Positions 8,653-16,968 of a DNA stretch of 49,097 nt are shown here, one piece after another (the first letter of the stretch is position 1; the number at the start of each line of letters is the position of its first letter). The notes beneath the pieces are model-generated. The model was not told the origin of the DNA and made no database searches. It worked only from the letters and a program-made list of their open reading frames with translations. Origin of the DNA: Methanocellales archaeon (GTDB lineage: Archaea; Halobacteriota; UBA148); NCBI GenBank assembly GCA_028715985.1, contig JAQUQR010000009.1:1-49097 (forward strand). Direction: 5' to 3'. Made by a program: the position numbers and the translations under genes.

Positions 8653-9714
8653 TCACCCCAGTTTTGCCGCCTCCCCTCTCACAAGATTTCTAAATCTCTT
8701 GTGTATCTTGACCACCTCGTCTAAATTCCCTTTGTCCTCCAGGTAATGGAAGTAGGGAAGTATCTGGCCCGACTCCATCAGAAAATCTTTGATCTCAGGT
8801 GTGATTAGCTCATCTAGAATGCTCTCTGGATCCTTTTCAAACCTATCCCGTTCTGTTTCCCAAGATTTGACGATTCCAATCAGACGCTCTCTTTTATCAA
8901 AAGCTCTCAACACCGGATGCAAAAACCGCATGTCCAAGGATGCCAGACCTATGCTTGCATAGGGAATCGCATATTCATTCCCATTGAAGACAACCGCCAA
9001 TCCGCCGTGCTCTCTTGCCTCTTTTAACATCTTGTAGTCCGTAATGCTATCTCCAACTACTACCATATCTCTCAGCTTGGCTTTGTTCTCTTTAGCTATT
9101 TTATATAGGGCCTGGACTTTTCTCTCCCCTCCAACCACTCGCACTCTTTCTAGGACGTTTCCGTAGCCAGTCTTCGGAAGCTCCTCAAAAAAGAATCGGT
9201 CTAAGATCTTGACAACTCTTTTATGATCCTCCATATGTGGATAAAGTCGGATGATCTCTCTCTCAGCATGTTCTATCACATCCAAATCCCCCACATTCGC
9301 CTTTAACTCCTCCAATGAAAGCTTTGTGCAGGTGATATCATCCCTTGGAACGTTTAGCTTTGCACCTATTTGGCGGGCGTGCTGCTCATAGCTTGTTGAG
9401 ATGATGTACGTCTTCCAACCCTCATGCTGAAGTGTTGACACCAACTCTTTGGCTCCATCAACGATCTTTGCCCTTTTCGATATATCCTCTATATCTTTCT
9501 CTGAGACTCCATTGAGCAACAAAAATGGCACTATTAACGCAAGGGTATCGCCGGGCTCATAGCCATCCCTGCCCTCAAGTGCTATTATGTCATCGTATTT
9601 GCTGATGACCTCAAATATCTTCTCTCCATTTTCAGCCAGAGATAGGACCTCATATGCATTGTCCTGAGGTGATAAAGGGCCTTCCAAGTCAAAACAGATT
9701 ATTCGTGGTCCCAT
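8653..9714 (-). CDS. HAD-superfamily hydrolase (archaeal COG4030-like)
   Basis: A 353-aa cytosolic phosphatase-like protein. Seen: motif I FDLEGPLSP at residue 6, with Asp-x-Glu rather than Asp-x-Asp, as also found in ThrH-like phosphatases; motif II IISTSYEQHA near 105; and motif III/IV VVGDSITDYKML near 219. A long helical insert lies between motifs I and II and a C-terminal helical extension follows the core. Substrate unknown. It is upstream of the PfkB kinase with a 6-base gap, forming a kinase/phosphatase operon. ATG at 9714 gives the expected N-terminus just before motif I. Confidence 0.75.
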   Translation of the reverse strand: MGPRIICFDLEGPLSPQDNAYEVLSLAENGEKIFEVISKYDDIIALEGRDGYEPGDTLALIVPFLLLNGVSEKDIEDISKRAKIVDGAKELVSTLQHEGWKTYIISTSYEQHARQIGAKLNVPRDDITCTKLSLEELKANVGDLDVIEHAEREIIRLYPHMEDHKRVVKILDRFFFEELPKTGYGNVLERVRVVGGERKVQALYKIAKENKAKLRDMVVVGDSITDYKMLKEAREHGGLAVVFNGNEYAIPYASIGLASLDMRFLHPVLRAFDKRERLIGIVKSWETERDRFEKDPESILDELITPEIKDFLMESGQILPYFHYLEDKGNLDEVVKIHKRFRNLVRGEAAKLG

Positions 9715-9731
9715 CTTTTTCTCTCCCTCCC

Positions 9732-9952
9732 CTAAGCGAGGTTGATCTCTATCGCTGAGATGTTGGTTGGTCCCCCTTCTGTACCCCGAATATCGGTTGA
9801 AATCTTGATATGATATCCTTTACCTTGATCTTAGGAAGGAATTTATTTCTCACGATTACTTTTTTTGAGCCACTGTTGAACTGTGTGATTACGGCGAGAA
9901 CATAATTCATTGCCGGTTTACTTCCTACTAGAATAGTGTTATCCTCTGCCAT
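9732..9952 (-). pseudogene. alba: Decayed Alba chromatin protein gene
   Basis: Alba is the small archaeal DNA/RNA-binding chromatin protein of about 90 aa. The start at 9952 reads [20 protein letters not shown] and then VITQFNSGS, a textbook Alba N-terminus. The frame then jumps from KKVIV directly to [13 protein letters not shown], missing about 16 residues of the central loop and helix (family pattern KARG...AVDVAEI). Just after KVKDI a shift in the atcatatc stretch moves the rest out of frame: the typical end [13 protein letters not shown]...[10 protein letters not shown] and its TAG (9732-9734) are read in another frame. Two independent lesions make this a pseudogene. A functional alba presumably lies elsewhere. 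Confidence 0.8.
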
Positions 9953-10597
9953 TAATGATCACCTACAGCTTCTATCCTCGATGAGTGAGCTAATAAATGT
10001 TTTTATTGGAGCCCACGAAACCGATGATCGGATGGGGGAATGATATTGGAAATCCTTTTAGAGCAGGTTCGCATATAAGGAGTTAGCCAAATTTTCTTAC
10101 GCCTCCTGTCGTCGGTAAACCTCGAATCCTTTTAGATGGGTGCCTTCTTTAAATCGATAAAAAGAAAAAGGGTTTTCAATTGCATAGCAACCAAACCTAA
10201 CATTGATTTGATGGCTCATTTCATTTGCCCATTTTTTTGATATATTATATTAATGGGGATGGGGGCTAAAAAAGCCCCACATCTTGTCCTTCGGGTATAT
10301 TCGCTCTCTATACTCGAATTTATCAGTAATCCAAAAAGAATGAGGTAATACACAACCACTAGTAACTCAAAAAACTTGAAGAATCGGAAAGTCATTATTC
10401 CTGATGATCACCCATTAAGATTATCCCATAAGATTTTTTATAGTTATTTGATACAATTTACCACAATAAGACAATTATAAGGAATTTATCCCGAATCCGT
10501 GCCCCCTCCCAAGGCTTATGTCAGGTAAAATCAGAGTTCCAGTTGGGGTTAAAACAAAACCGAAAGTTATATAAACTAAAGTAAATGTCTATTAACT
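9953..10597. other. 645-base gene-free region at the edge of the accessory island
   Basis: I see no supportable gene here. It contains a short repeated string aatccttttaga (about 10050 and 10126), a hairpin at 10258-10283, and AT-rich sequence leading to the nucleotidyltransferase promoter. The 13-mer gatgatcggatgg at 10023-10035 recurs at 11912-11924 on the other side of the first nucleotidyltransferase/HEPN module. Confidence 0.5.
10258..10283. terminator. Stem-loop, terminator-like
   Basis: ggggct (10262-10267) pairs with agcccc (10273-10278) around a loop of five A residues, and gat/atc pairs extend it outside a small bulge. There is no long T run afterwards, so its role as a terminator is uncertain. 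Confidence 0.35.
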
Positions 10598-10622
10598 GTG
10601 GTAAACATATATAAACTCAAGT
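10569..10622 (+). promoter_or_regulatory. Paired repeats over the start of the first nucleotidyltransferase gene
   Basis: atataaactaaagt (10569-10582) and atataaactcaagt (10609-10622) are 14-base direct repeats differing at one base, 40 bases apart, flanking the GTG start at 10598. The first copy has the look of a TATA box. The gene encodes its own N-terminal winged helix, so these may be autoregulatory operators. Confidence 0.4.
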
Positions 10623-11146
10623 TAACGATCCTCCAACAGGAGATTCTAAGGCTTTTGTTTGTAAAAGCGGGAATAACCCTTAATCAAAGACAGATTGCAA
10701 ACCTCTTAGATGTATCGCCCCCGGCAGTAATGAAAGCCCTGCCTAAACTGGAACAAGAGGGCCTGATCAAATTTGATCAGGACAAGGAAACAAAAAGGTG
10801 GTCCATTGAATTAAACAGAGATAATCACAGGGTAATGCAATTAAAAAGGGCAGACAATCTAAGGCAAATATACGAAGCAGGGCTTGCCGACTTTTTAGAA
10901 AAAGAGTTTGCCGGAGCGACAATAATCTTATTCGGAAGCTATGCAAGAGGAGAGGACCTCATCAATTCTGACATAGATATTGCTGTAATTGACAGGGAAG
11001 ATAAGCAAATAGATGTAACAGAGTATGAGGAATTGCTGGAAAGAAAAATAAACATCAATGTTTATGATTCATTCAAAAATATTCATAAGAATTTAAAGGA
11101 GAATTTATGCAATGGAATTATGCTCACAGGGGGGGTTGAGCTATGA
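10598..11146 (+). CDS. wHTH-nucleotidyltransferase (MntA-like antitoxin candidate)
   Basis: A 182-aa two-domain protein. Residues about 5-70 form a winged helix (NQRQIANLLDVSPPAVMKAL). Residues about 95-175 form a minimal nucleotidyltransferase with the GS-x10-D-x-D signature GSYARGEDLINSDIDIAVI. In characterised HepT/MntA pairs the nucleotidyltransferase AMPylates and silences the HEPN toxin. The 4-base overlap with the downstream HEPN gene supports a pair. The fused wHTH is not part of the minimal antitoxin and suggests autorepression through the repeats at the start. GTG at 10598 is used because the wHTH begins almost at once. Base composition is AT-rich like the rest of the island. Confidence 0.8.
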   Translation: MVNIYKLKLTILQQEILRLLFVKAGITLNQRQIANLLDVSPPAVMKALPKLEQEGLIKFDQDKETKRWSIELNRDNHRVMQLKRADNLRQIYEAGLADFLEKEFAGATIILFGSYARGEDLINSDIDIAVIDREDKQIDVTEYEELLERKININVYDSFKNIHKNLKENLCNGIMLTGGVEL

Positions 11147-11601
11147 AAGCGATACGAAGATTTGATGAGCTCATAAGGGAGAACATTGTCAAAAAACAAA
11201 GTATAGACAAATCGAGGGCAGAATTTCTGATTAAAGAATCTGAAAATGGTTATAATAATTTATTAGAGATGATGGGGAAGATAAAATTAAACGATACTAA
11301 TGCAAATACTTTTGTAAAATCCTGCTATGACATTCTAATGGAACTTATAAGGGCAAAAATGCTTTTGGAAGGCTATAATGCTTCTGGTTATGGAGCTCAT
11401 GAAGCAGAAGTAGCCTATATGAGAGTTATAGGCATTGATGAGCGGGATGTGCAATTCGCAAATCAATTACGCTATTTTAGAAATGGAATGCTTTATTATG
11501 GGACGATCTTAGATAAAACATACGCAGAAAAAGTGATAACGTTTACAAAGCGCCTCTATCGCCGATTGAAAGAAATAATACAAAATGACGTTGCTAAATA
11601 A
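11143..11601 (+). CDS. HEPN-domain protein (HepT-like toxin candidate)
   Basis: A 152-aa all-helical protein of the HEPN fold, partner of the preceding nucleotidyltransferase (ATG overlaps its stop by 4 bases). Seen: a long helix pair and the loop RYFRNGMLYYG at residues 110-120. RNase-active HEPN toxins carry R-x4-6-H; here the position after R113 NGML is Tyr rather than His. Either this subgroup uses the R...YY form or the protein is catalytically altered. Its C-terminus overlaps by 8 bases the end of a convergent small membrane-protein gene. Confidence 0.75.
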   Translation: MKAIRRFDELIRENIVKKQSIDKSRAEFLIKESENGYNNLLEMMGKIKLNDTNANTFVKSCYDILMELIRAKMLLEGYNASGYGAHEAEVAYMRVIGIDERDVQFANQLRYFRNGMLYYGTILDKTYAEKVITFTKRLYRRLKEIIQNDVAK

Positions 11602-11812
11602 AGAAAATATTAAAGATAACCCCACCTCGCCTGATGCCCGGCAGGATAAGTAACATCATAATGAGGGACAAGGCAAAACCAGCAAAAGCAGGAAGCAAGT
11701 ATTTGTTCTCCCATTTCAGATTGGGATTGCTTTTCAATTTTACAATATATGGGACGCCTGTTCTTGCCAGCACGCCAGCAAATACTGCAAGAAAGACAAT
11801 CCAACTAAACAT
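11594..11812 (-). CDS. Small two-pass membrane protein
   Basis: A 72-aa hypothetical protein with two clear hydrophobic segments, residues about 3-24 and 44-59, separated by a short charged loop (KLKSNPNLKWENKY), and a short C-terminal tail. I do not recognise a family. It is convergent with the HEPN gene, overlapping by 8 bases. The upstream ggtagaaaaaggtagaga is only weakly Shine-Dalgarno-like. Small membrane proteins are common in defence islands, but no role can be assigned; a chance open frame is possible. Confidence 0.45.
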   Translation of the reverse strand: MFSWIVFLAVFAGVLARTGVPYIVKLKSNPNLKWENKYLLPAFAGFALSLIMMLLILPGIRRGGVIFNIFFI

Positions 11813-11836
11813 TTCTCTACCTTTTTCTACCTATTA

Positions 11837-11852
11837 ATAAATCCTGATTTAT
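11837..11852. other. Short perfect hairpin/palindrome
   Basis: ataaatc (11837-11843) and gatttat (11846-11852) form a 7-bp stem with a 2-base centre, flanked by ctacctat and ataggtaa, which can extend the symmetry. It lies upstream of the small membrane-protein gene and could be an operator. Confidence 0.3.
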
Positions 11853-11944
11853 CTAACCTAGTAGATAGGTAAGATTTGCTGTGCTTTCAGTTTCCTAAAA
11901 CGCTCTCACCTGATGATCGGATGGACGAGAAAACCTTATTTATT

Positions 11945-12622
11945 TTACTTTATTTCACTCTCACAATTGCACTTATAGACCCATTTACAAAACCCGCACT
12001 CATCTGACGGTTCGGGCATCTCTCCTTCCAACACATCAACTGCCCGTTTGAAAATCTCCTCAGCATTTTTGACGTTGACTTGAATCTTTATCAAGTCAGC
12101 ATGAAAATCCACATTACCGTTCTCATCAATCTAATTCGGATGATAAAACAGCAAATAGGTGTAATCTTCTGTTTGATAACCGTTCTTACGCAAAAGCAGG
12201 TTATAGATATACATTTGGTCTTGATAATACGTGTGGGTATCCTCTCTTACAGCATATCCTCTTGTCTTGTAATCCAAAACGATGAGCAGATCCCCTTTCT
12301 TTAGGATGTTGTCAACGGCACCCATGAAAATATTTCTCTTCTCATCGATCCATTGAATGCCCCTAAAGTTGTTTCTCCAGACGTTAAGCAATTCTTTATC
12401 CTCAAATAGCGTTACCTCTCCGCTCAACTCTTGTAGCTCGGGCGGCAACTCCCCTTTCTCAATAAATCTATCAAAATGCTCTTTGAGAATTTTATCCATT
12501 CCGCTCGGCAGAGACGGAAATGGTGCATAGGGCCGTCTAATATTTTTGTTAAAGTGAAGCCAGAAGCATCTGGGGCACTCCTTCAACAAACTCAATGATG
12601 ATGGGGAAAATCGGTAGGTCAT
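11945..12622 (-). pseudogene. Cas4/RecB-like PD-(D/E)XK nuclease with an in-frame TAG
   Basis: From ATG at 12622 the frame reads 163 codons to TAG at 12131-12133, then continues without any shift for 61 more codons to TAA at 11945. The first part has N-terminal cysteines in ECPRCFWL (C16, C19), the nuclease core D104, then LDYKT (D117, K119), and a Q-x-x-Y-like helix near 136. The part after the TAG carries C209, C212, C218 and C220 (ECGFCKWVYKCNC). Such N- plus C-terminal cysteines form the 4Fe-4S cluster of Cas4/AddB-type nucleases, so the stop splits one domain. It starts 4 bases after the helicase stop. Nonsense mutation, stop readthrough and sequencing error are all possible. Confidence 0.75.
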
Positions 12623-12626
12623 TTTA

Positions 12627-15600
12627 TCACGAAATAAAATCTATGGTTATTAATTGTAATTTTGATTTATCAAAAGGTTCTACAATTGTTTTCTTGAATA
12701 TTCCTTTTTCCATTAAGAAATTGCTTAGTTCTTTAATCATTTCCTTCCAATCATTATCTTTTTTATACTGCCTCCAGATTCTTCTTAATACTTGCAGTCT
12801 TTTCTTGGTTGGAGGGATAGATATAAGTTTATTCTTTACAGGTTCCCAGAATTTTTCTATAGAGTCGTCATCAGGGAACTCATTAAGGTAGGAATCAATT
12901 TGTAATTCTATTTCAGTTATCATACTTTTTACAAATTTAGTACTTCTAGATTTGCTCAATTCTTTCAATTTTGAGTCTTGCGTTTGGCTTAACTCAATCT
13001 CTTTGTAAGCTCTTTCTATATCCTCAACTATTATTTTATTGACACCATATGTCTTTTCAAAGAAGTTAGGGATGTCTCTTTCTTTATTTGGTTTGCACGA
13101 TATGAAATCAATTATTTCGGTCTTATTGGTTAATATTGAGCCCGTGTTTACATCATACAAATACCAGAAGTGAAAATCATTACCATATTTGTAATAGAAA
13201 AATATGCCTGAAATTTGATCTTTCTTTAATCCGCTAAAAACACCATGGGGTATTTTTTCTAGTTCATCTAAAGCTCTTTTCTTCAGAAAATCTTTTAATG
13301 GTTGATAAAATTTTTCACCACCACCAAAAGCATCCTGCTCTAATTCTGCAAACACTCTAGAGTCTTTTTCTTTAATTTTTCTAATAACTCCAAATACTTT
13401 AGGATGTATTTCTTCCCCTAATATCGTCTGATCCAAACCTACTGATTTGTCAATGTCAATAATTTTATTTTGCAGAATTTCAACTAATTTTAATAGCCCT
13501 TCTAACTCATCTTCTGGGAAGAAGTTGTATACAAATATTTTTTCATAAGGAGAGCCAATTCTATCTATTCTGCCTGCTCTTTGGATCATTCTGGTTGGAT
13601 TCCAATGGAGATCATAATTAATGAGATACTTAGCTGTCTGAAGATTTTGTCCTTCTGACAAGACATCAGTACTCATTAAGATGTCAATCTCTTTTTTAAA
13701 CAACTTTTCTACAATTTTCTCTCTTTGTTGGGGATTTTTGCTTGTCAAACCAGAACTAGAAATTGCTTCAATTTTTAGCTTTGAGAATTTTTCGTCTTTT
13801 ATTATTTCATTATAAATGTAATTTAAAGTATCTGCATAATACGTAAACAGGATGACCTGTCCATCTTTTGACAGATTTAATAGCCTCTCTTTTAGAGCTT
13901 TTAATTTAGAGTCATCTTCTGGTTTGATAGTATCTATTTTTTCGAGAATTTCGCTTAGAAGTTTAATGTCCTTGTCTATGTCTTTAAATAACTTATCGGT
14001 ATTGTAACTTTTTAGTTCAAATTTTTCCAACACTTCGCTTAAGTCTTCTTCCCCTATTTCTTCATCTGCACGCATTACATATTTGACAAATGTTTGTTTT
14101 GTAAGCAGTTTTCCAGACTTCAGGTGAGATTTTAGTTCTTCTAAGAATCTTATATGGTTAAAAATACTCTTTCTGAAAGCGTCAACACTGCTTTCCAATC
14201 TTTTAAGCAGAATTGTTCTAAAAATTCCGCCAATAGCAATCATGCGTCCTAATGCAAGTCTTTCTTCTTCAGTTTTCAATCCTTCTTTTCTGTATTCTAA
14301 TATATTATAATAAGCCATTGTCAGTTTTTCTGTGATAGTATCTGAGATTTCTTTATACATTCCTTTGTAAGCCTTGTCTAATTGATAATTTATGTTCTCC
14401 AAGACCCTATCTGGAAAAACTATCTTTTGTTCCTTTCGTTCTCCATTGGGCTTTTCAATAAGAATATATGCATCTGGATAATTTTCAATGATATAATCTC
14501 TAGTTCTTCTTATTGAGATTTCATTTAACAAGTCATTTAGTAAAGAGGGATTGTCCTTTGCCTGCTTAAAGAACTTGAATAGGTCAGGAATATTTTCTTT
14601 AATAAATGAAGACCTATCCATCAAAATTAAGAGCATAATCTGCCAATACAAATCCCAAGGGGTATTATTTATTGGTGTAGCTGTCAAGAAAAGCATATAC
14701 GGTTTTTTACCTTTTTTAGCAATATTGTCATTAACCAAAGTGAAGAAGTTCTCCCATCTGTTTGACAAGGGATTTCTGAAATTGTGACTTTCATCAACAA
14801 CTATCAATTCTACATCATCAAATCTTCCGCCGAGAGTTTTCTTTGCTTTTTCTAAGAAATTTTCTGATGCCAAATTTTCCTGAGATAATATGTTTTCTTT
14901 AACATCTATTTTTTTCATCTCTTGAGACCACATTCCCATCAATTGAGCGGGGCATATTATCAGAATGTTTTTTCGTTCATAATATCCAATTTTTTCAAGG
15001 ATTTTTTTGGCAATCCATGTCTTCCCTAATCCGACAGAATCGGCGACAATGCAACCGCCATATTTCTTTAATCTTGTCCAGATTCTTGCGATGGCATCAT
15101 CTTGGAATTGTGCTAAGTTTACCTTAGTCTCCGGAAGACCTCTTGGTTTTTCCTTTTTATCCTCCTCTTTTATATCTTCTTTTTGCAATTCATACAATGT
15201 TTTGATATAGATTTCATAAGGCAAGTATTCCTTGCTTCCGAATCTGGAACTTTCCAATATCCCTATAAGCTCGTCTTTAAAGTCTCTTGACTCTAACCAA
15301 AACTTTTCAAACCATTCTCTTTTTGTGTATTCGGCCTGAGACCTCAATTGCCATGTATTTAATTCCCCATATCTTGTTAATCCAGCAGCAGTAAAGTTAG
15401 AAGAGCCAATGACAATCCTGTCATCAAAAATATAGGTTTTTCCATGCAAAAATCTCTCAAATAGTCTGATTTCAACATCTTTTCTTTTTAGAAATTCGAT
15501 AAACAACTTTATTGTTTTATCCTGTTCTTTTGTCAGATCAAAACCTTCAATCTCTTTTCGTATCTCCTGTAGAAGAACATCTCCGAGGGTTTTCTCATTT

Positions 15601-15803
15601 TGAATCTCTGGTGTTTTCCCAAGAAGAAGCCTGAAACTCTTAACTCCATTTAGATGGTCTTTGATCATGTCAAAGGCTTGAATGTTAAAGAAAGCTGTTG
15701 CTATGTCAAAATTTGTTTTCGGATTCTCCTTTAAAACATTATTCAGGAAACCGACTAATTTGTTTCCTTCACTGTTGTCTATGATTTCTTTTGGTATTGG
15801 CAT
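12627..15803 (-). CDS. PLD-nuclease/SNF2-type helicase fusion
   Basis: A protein of about 1058 aa. Seen, numbered from the ATG at 15803: a phospholipase-D-like HKD motif at about residue 120 (HGKTYIFDDRIVIGSSNFT), Walker A VGLGKT near 258-262, DESH motif II near 337-340, LTATPINN motif III, and motif VI QRAGRIDRIGS. A long C-terminal helical domain follows. Single-HKD proteins work as dimers to cut nucleic acids. Fusion of HKD and SWI2/SNF2 helicase is typical of prokaryotic defence loci. ATG at 15803 follows the HEPN stop as TAAAATG; an ATG at 15821 overlapping the HEPN gene is less likely. It sits in the methyltransferase cluster. Confidence 0.85.
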   Translation of the reverse strand: MPIPKEIIDNSEGNKLVGFLNNVLKENPKTNFDIATAFFNIQAFDMIKDHLNGVKSFRLLLGKTPEIQNEKTLGDVLLQEIRKEIEGFDLTKEQDKTIKLFIEFLKRKDVEIRLFERFLHGKTYIFDDRIVIGSSNFTAAGLTRYGELNTWQLRSQAEYTKREWFEKFWLESRDFKDELIGILESSRFGSKEYLPYEIYIKTLYELQKEDIKEEDKKEKPRGLPETKVNLAQFQDDAIARIWTRLKKYGGCIVADSVGLGKTWIAKKILEKIGYYERKNILIICPAQLMGMWSQEMKKIDVKENILSQENLASENFLEKAKKTLGGRFDDVELIVVDESHNFRNPLSNRWENFFTLVNDNIAKKGKKPYMLFLTATPINNTPWDLYWQIMLLILMDRSSFIKENIPDLFKFFKQAKDNPSLLNDLLNEISIRRTRDYIIENYPDAYILIEKPNGERKEQKIVFPDRVLENINYQLDKAYKGMYKEISDTITEKLTMAYYNILEYRKEGLKTEEERLALGRMIAIGGIFRTILLKRLESSVDAFRKSIFNHIRFLEELKSHLKSGKLLTKQTFVKYVMRADEEIGEEDLSEVLEKFELKSYNTDKLFKDIDKDIKLLSEILEKIDTIKPEDDSKLKALKERLLNLSKDGQVILFTYYADTLNYIYNEIIKDEKFSKLKIEAISSSGLTSKNPQQREKIVEKLFKKEIDILMSTDVLSEGQNLQTAKYLINYDLHWNPTRMIQRAGRIDRIGSPYEKIFVYNFFPEDELEGLLKLVEILQNKIIDIDKSVGLDQTILGEEIHPKVFGVIRKIKEKDSRVFAELEQDAFGGGEKFYQPLKDFLKKRALDELEKIPHGVFSGLKKDQISGIFFYYKYGNDFHFWYLYDVNTGSILTNKTEIIDFISCKPNKERDIPNFFEKTYGVNKIIVEDIERAYKEIELSQTQDSKLKELSKSRSTKFVKSMITEIELQIDSYLNEFPDDDSIEKFWEPVKNKLISIPPTKKRLQVLRRIWRQYKKDNDWKEMIKELSNFLMEKGIFKKTIVEPFDKSKLQLITIDFIS

Positions 15804-15804
15804 T

Positions 15805-16287
15805 TTATTCCATCGTCTCAATTATTTTCTTGATATTTGATACAAATGTCTTTGCATTTTTTACTGAGTCATCAGCAGGCTCTCGGTTTGCTTGTGGCAA
15901 GGTCTTGTATGTGAAATCCCCTCTTTTCTTTTTTTCTTCCCTGAATATTTGGAGAAGCTTATCTGCTCTGACAACCATCTTTCTATATATCTCTAAAAGC
16001 TTCACATCCAAGATGCCCGTATCCACAAGCTGCTCCTTGAATGCATCCAGTGTTTTCCTGTGAACGTCTGGCCAGTCTGTCTTTATATTTTTGGTAAGCA
16101 GTATCGCCTTTGCTGAGTAAAATATCGCATAATACGAATGAGAGATTACAGCGCTGTAGAATGTTTGATGTTTATCTATCTTGAAAGACTGTTTGACGTC
16201 ATTCTCGTCGCTGAGTTTTTTTACAGCGTCAGCGAGTATGGCCTCATTGTCTGCGCGGTCAAGATAGACTTTTACCATTGAATCCAT
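15805..16287 (-). CDS. HEPN-domain protein (second pair)
   Basis: A 160-aa helical protein of the PF05168-like HEPN class. Seen: helix 1 YLDRADNEAILADAVKKL, helix 2 SHSYYAIFYSAKAILL, and the signature loop RGDFTYKTLPQANREPAD followed by NAKTFV near the C-terminus. The Arg is followed by Tyr where RNase-active toxins have His. It overlaps the nucleotidyltransferase gene upstream by 20-29 bases (starts at 16287 or 16278) and ends one base before the helicase ATG, so it is embedded in the defence cluster. It may be a toxin or abortive-infection effector kept in check by its partner (inference). Confidence 0.75.
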   Translation of the reverse strand: MDSMVKVYLDRADNEAILADAVKKLSDENDVKQSFKIDKHQTFYSAVISHSYYAIFYSAKAILLTKNIKTDWPDVHRKTLDAFKEQLVDTGILDVKLLEIYRKMVVRADKLLQIFREEKKKRGDFTYKTLPQANREPADDSVKNAKTFVSNIKKIIETME

Positions 16288-16891
16288 TCTTTATCGCCTC
16301 GTTTATAATTCGATAATATTGGGCCCCACCTGTTATTATAAGGTTATTCTTTGCAATTTCTTTGCCATAATTTGCTTCGTTATTTGTCAGCATTTCTAAA
16401 TATTCCGAATTTTTAAATACATATGGGTGCCCTTTGGGTATCGAAAGCTCACAGGCATAGTTTATTTCGGCAAGGATATGCGTTGTATTTTGGGAATCAT
16501 CTACTATAATCACTATATCAAGGTCTGATGTCTCCTTTTGCTTGTGTTTGGCATAGCTGCCAGTTATGAGAAATGTGAAAAAAGTATTTGGAATCTTTTC
16601 ATTAACCTTTTTTATAATATCGAATGGAAGATGTTTCGAGCTCCAGCAGATGAATTCTGCAATAAATCCTGCGTAGACCTGTGTTTTTGGGTTATTGAGA
16701 TTTAGCGAGTATAAAATAACATTCCCTGCGCTTTCTTCTGATAGGATGTCTTCTTTTACGTATTTCTTGATTGCAGAATAAACATAGCTTTCAGATTTCT
16801 TCTTTGAAAGAGCCTTGATATCCTTAAAAGTAAATCTCTTCCAAGGCTCCCTTACGAAAGGGGTTAGTATTTGATAGTCTTTCTTTAGCAT
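16259..16891 (-). CDS. wHTH-nucleotidyltransferase (second pair)
   Basis: A 210-aa protein. Residues about 15-75 are winged-helix-like (TFKDIKALSKKKSESYVYS). Residues about 105-200 are a minimal nucleotidyltransferase with GS-x10-D-x-D in GSYAKHKQKETSDLDIVII. It is only distantly similar to the copy at 10598, so it is not a recent duplication. It overlaps the HEPN gene downstream and lies 77 bases after the methyltransferase stop, with its own paired repeats in that gap. The Shine-Dalgarno-like ggag before ATG 16891 supports this start. Likely role: antitoxin and self-repressor of the HEPN gene, by analogy with HepT/MntA. Confidence 0.75.
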   Translation of the reverse strand: MLKKDYQILTPFVREPWKRFTFKDIKALSKKKSESYVYSAIKKYVKEDILSEESAGNVILYSLNLNNPKTQVYAGFIAEFICWSSKHLPFDIIKKVNEKIPNTFFTFLITGSYAKHKQKETSDLDIVIIVDDSQNTTHILAEINYACELSIPKGHPYVFKNSEYLEMLTNNEANYGKEIAKNNLIITGGAQYYRIINEAIKNGFNGKSLS

Positions 16892-16897
16892 TTTAAC

Positions 16898-16932
16898 TCC
16901 TATTTTTAGGCATAATTAATCCTATTTTTAGG
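16898..16932 (-). promoter_or_regulatory. Two operator-like repeats 22 bases apart
   Basis: tcctatttttagg occurs at 16898-16910 and 16920-16932, exactly 22 bases apart (about two helical turns). Each has partial dyad symmetry; the second extends to atcctatttttaggat. They lie directly upstream of the nucleotidyltransferase ATG at 16891, a fitting site for its own wHTH domain. Confidence 0.5.
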
Positions 16933-16968
16933 ATTGATGTGTTTTTTACTTAAGGTATTTTAATATTT

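Noticed and set aside
10040-10140. tRNA-like or decayed tRNA sequence near aggttcgcat and cctcgaatcc
   Set aside because: No cloverleaf can be folded around these strings; acceptor and anticodon arms are missing.
10023-11924. 13-mer gatgatcggatgg flanking the first nucleotidyltransferase/HEPN module as attachment or target-site repeats
   Set aside because: Repeats of this length are expected by chance many times in 49 kb, and no integrase or flanking symmetry supports mobility.
12131-12133. Pyrrolysine codon in the Cas4-like nuclease
   Set aside because: TAG is a normal stop for several genes in the window and no pyl gene is seen, so I keep it only as one of three explanations.
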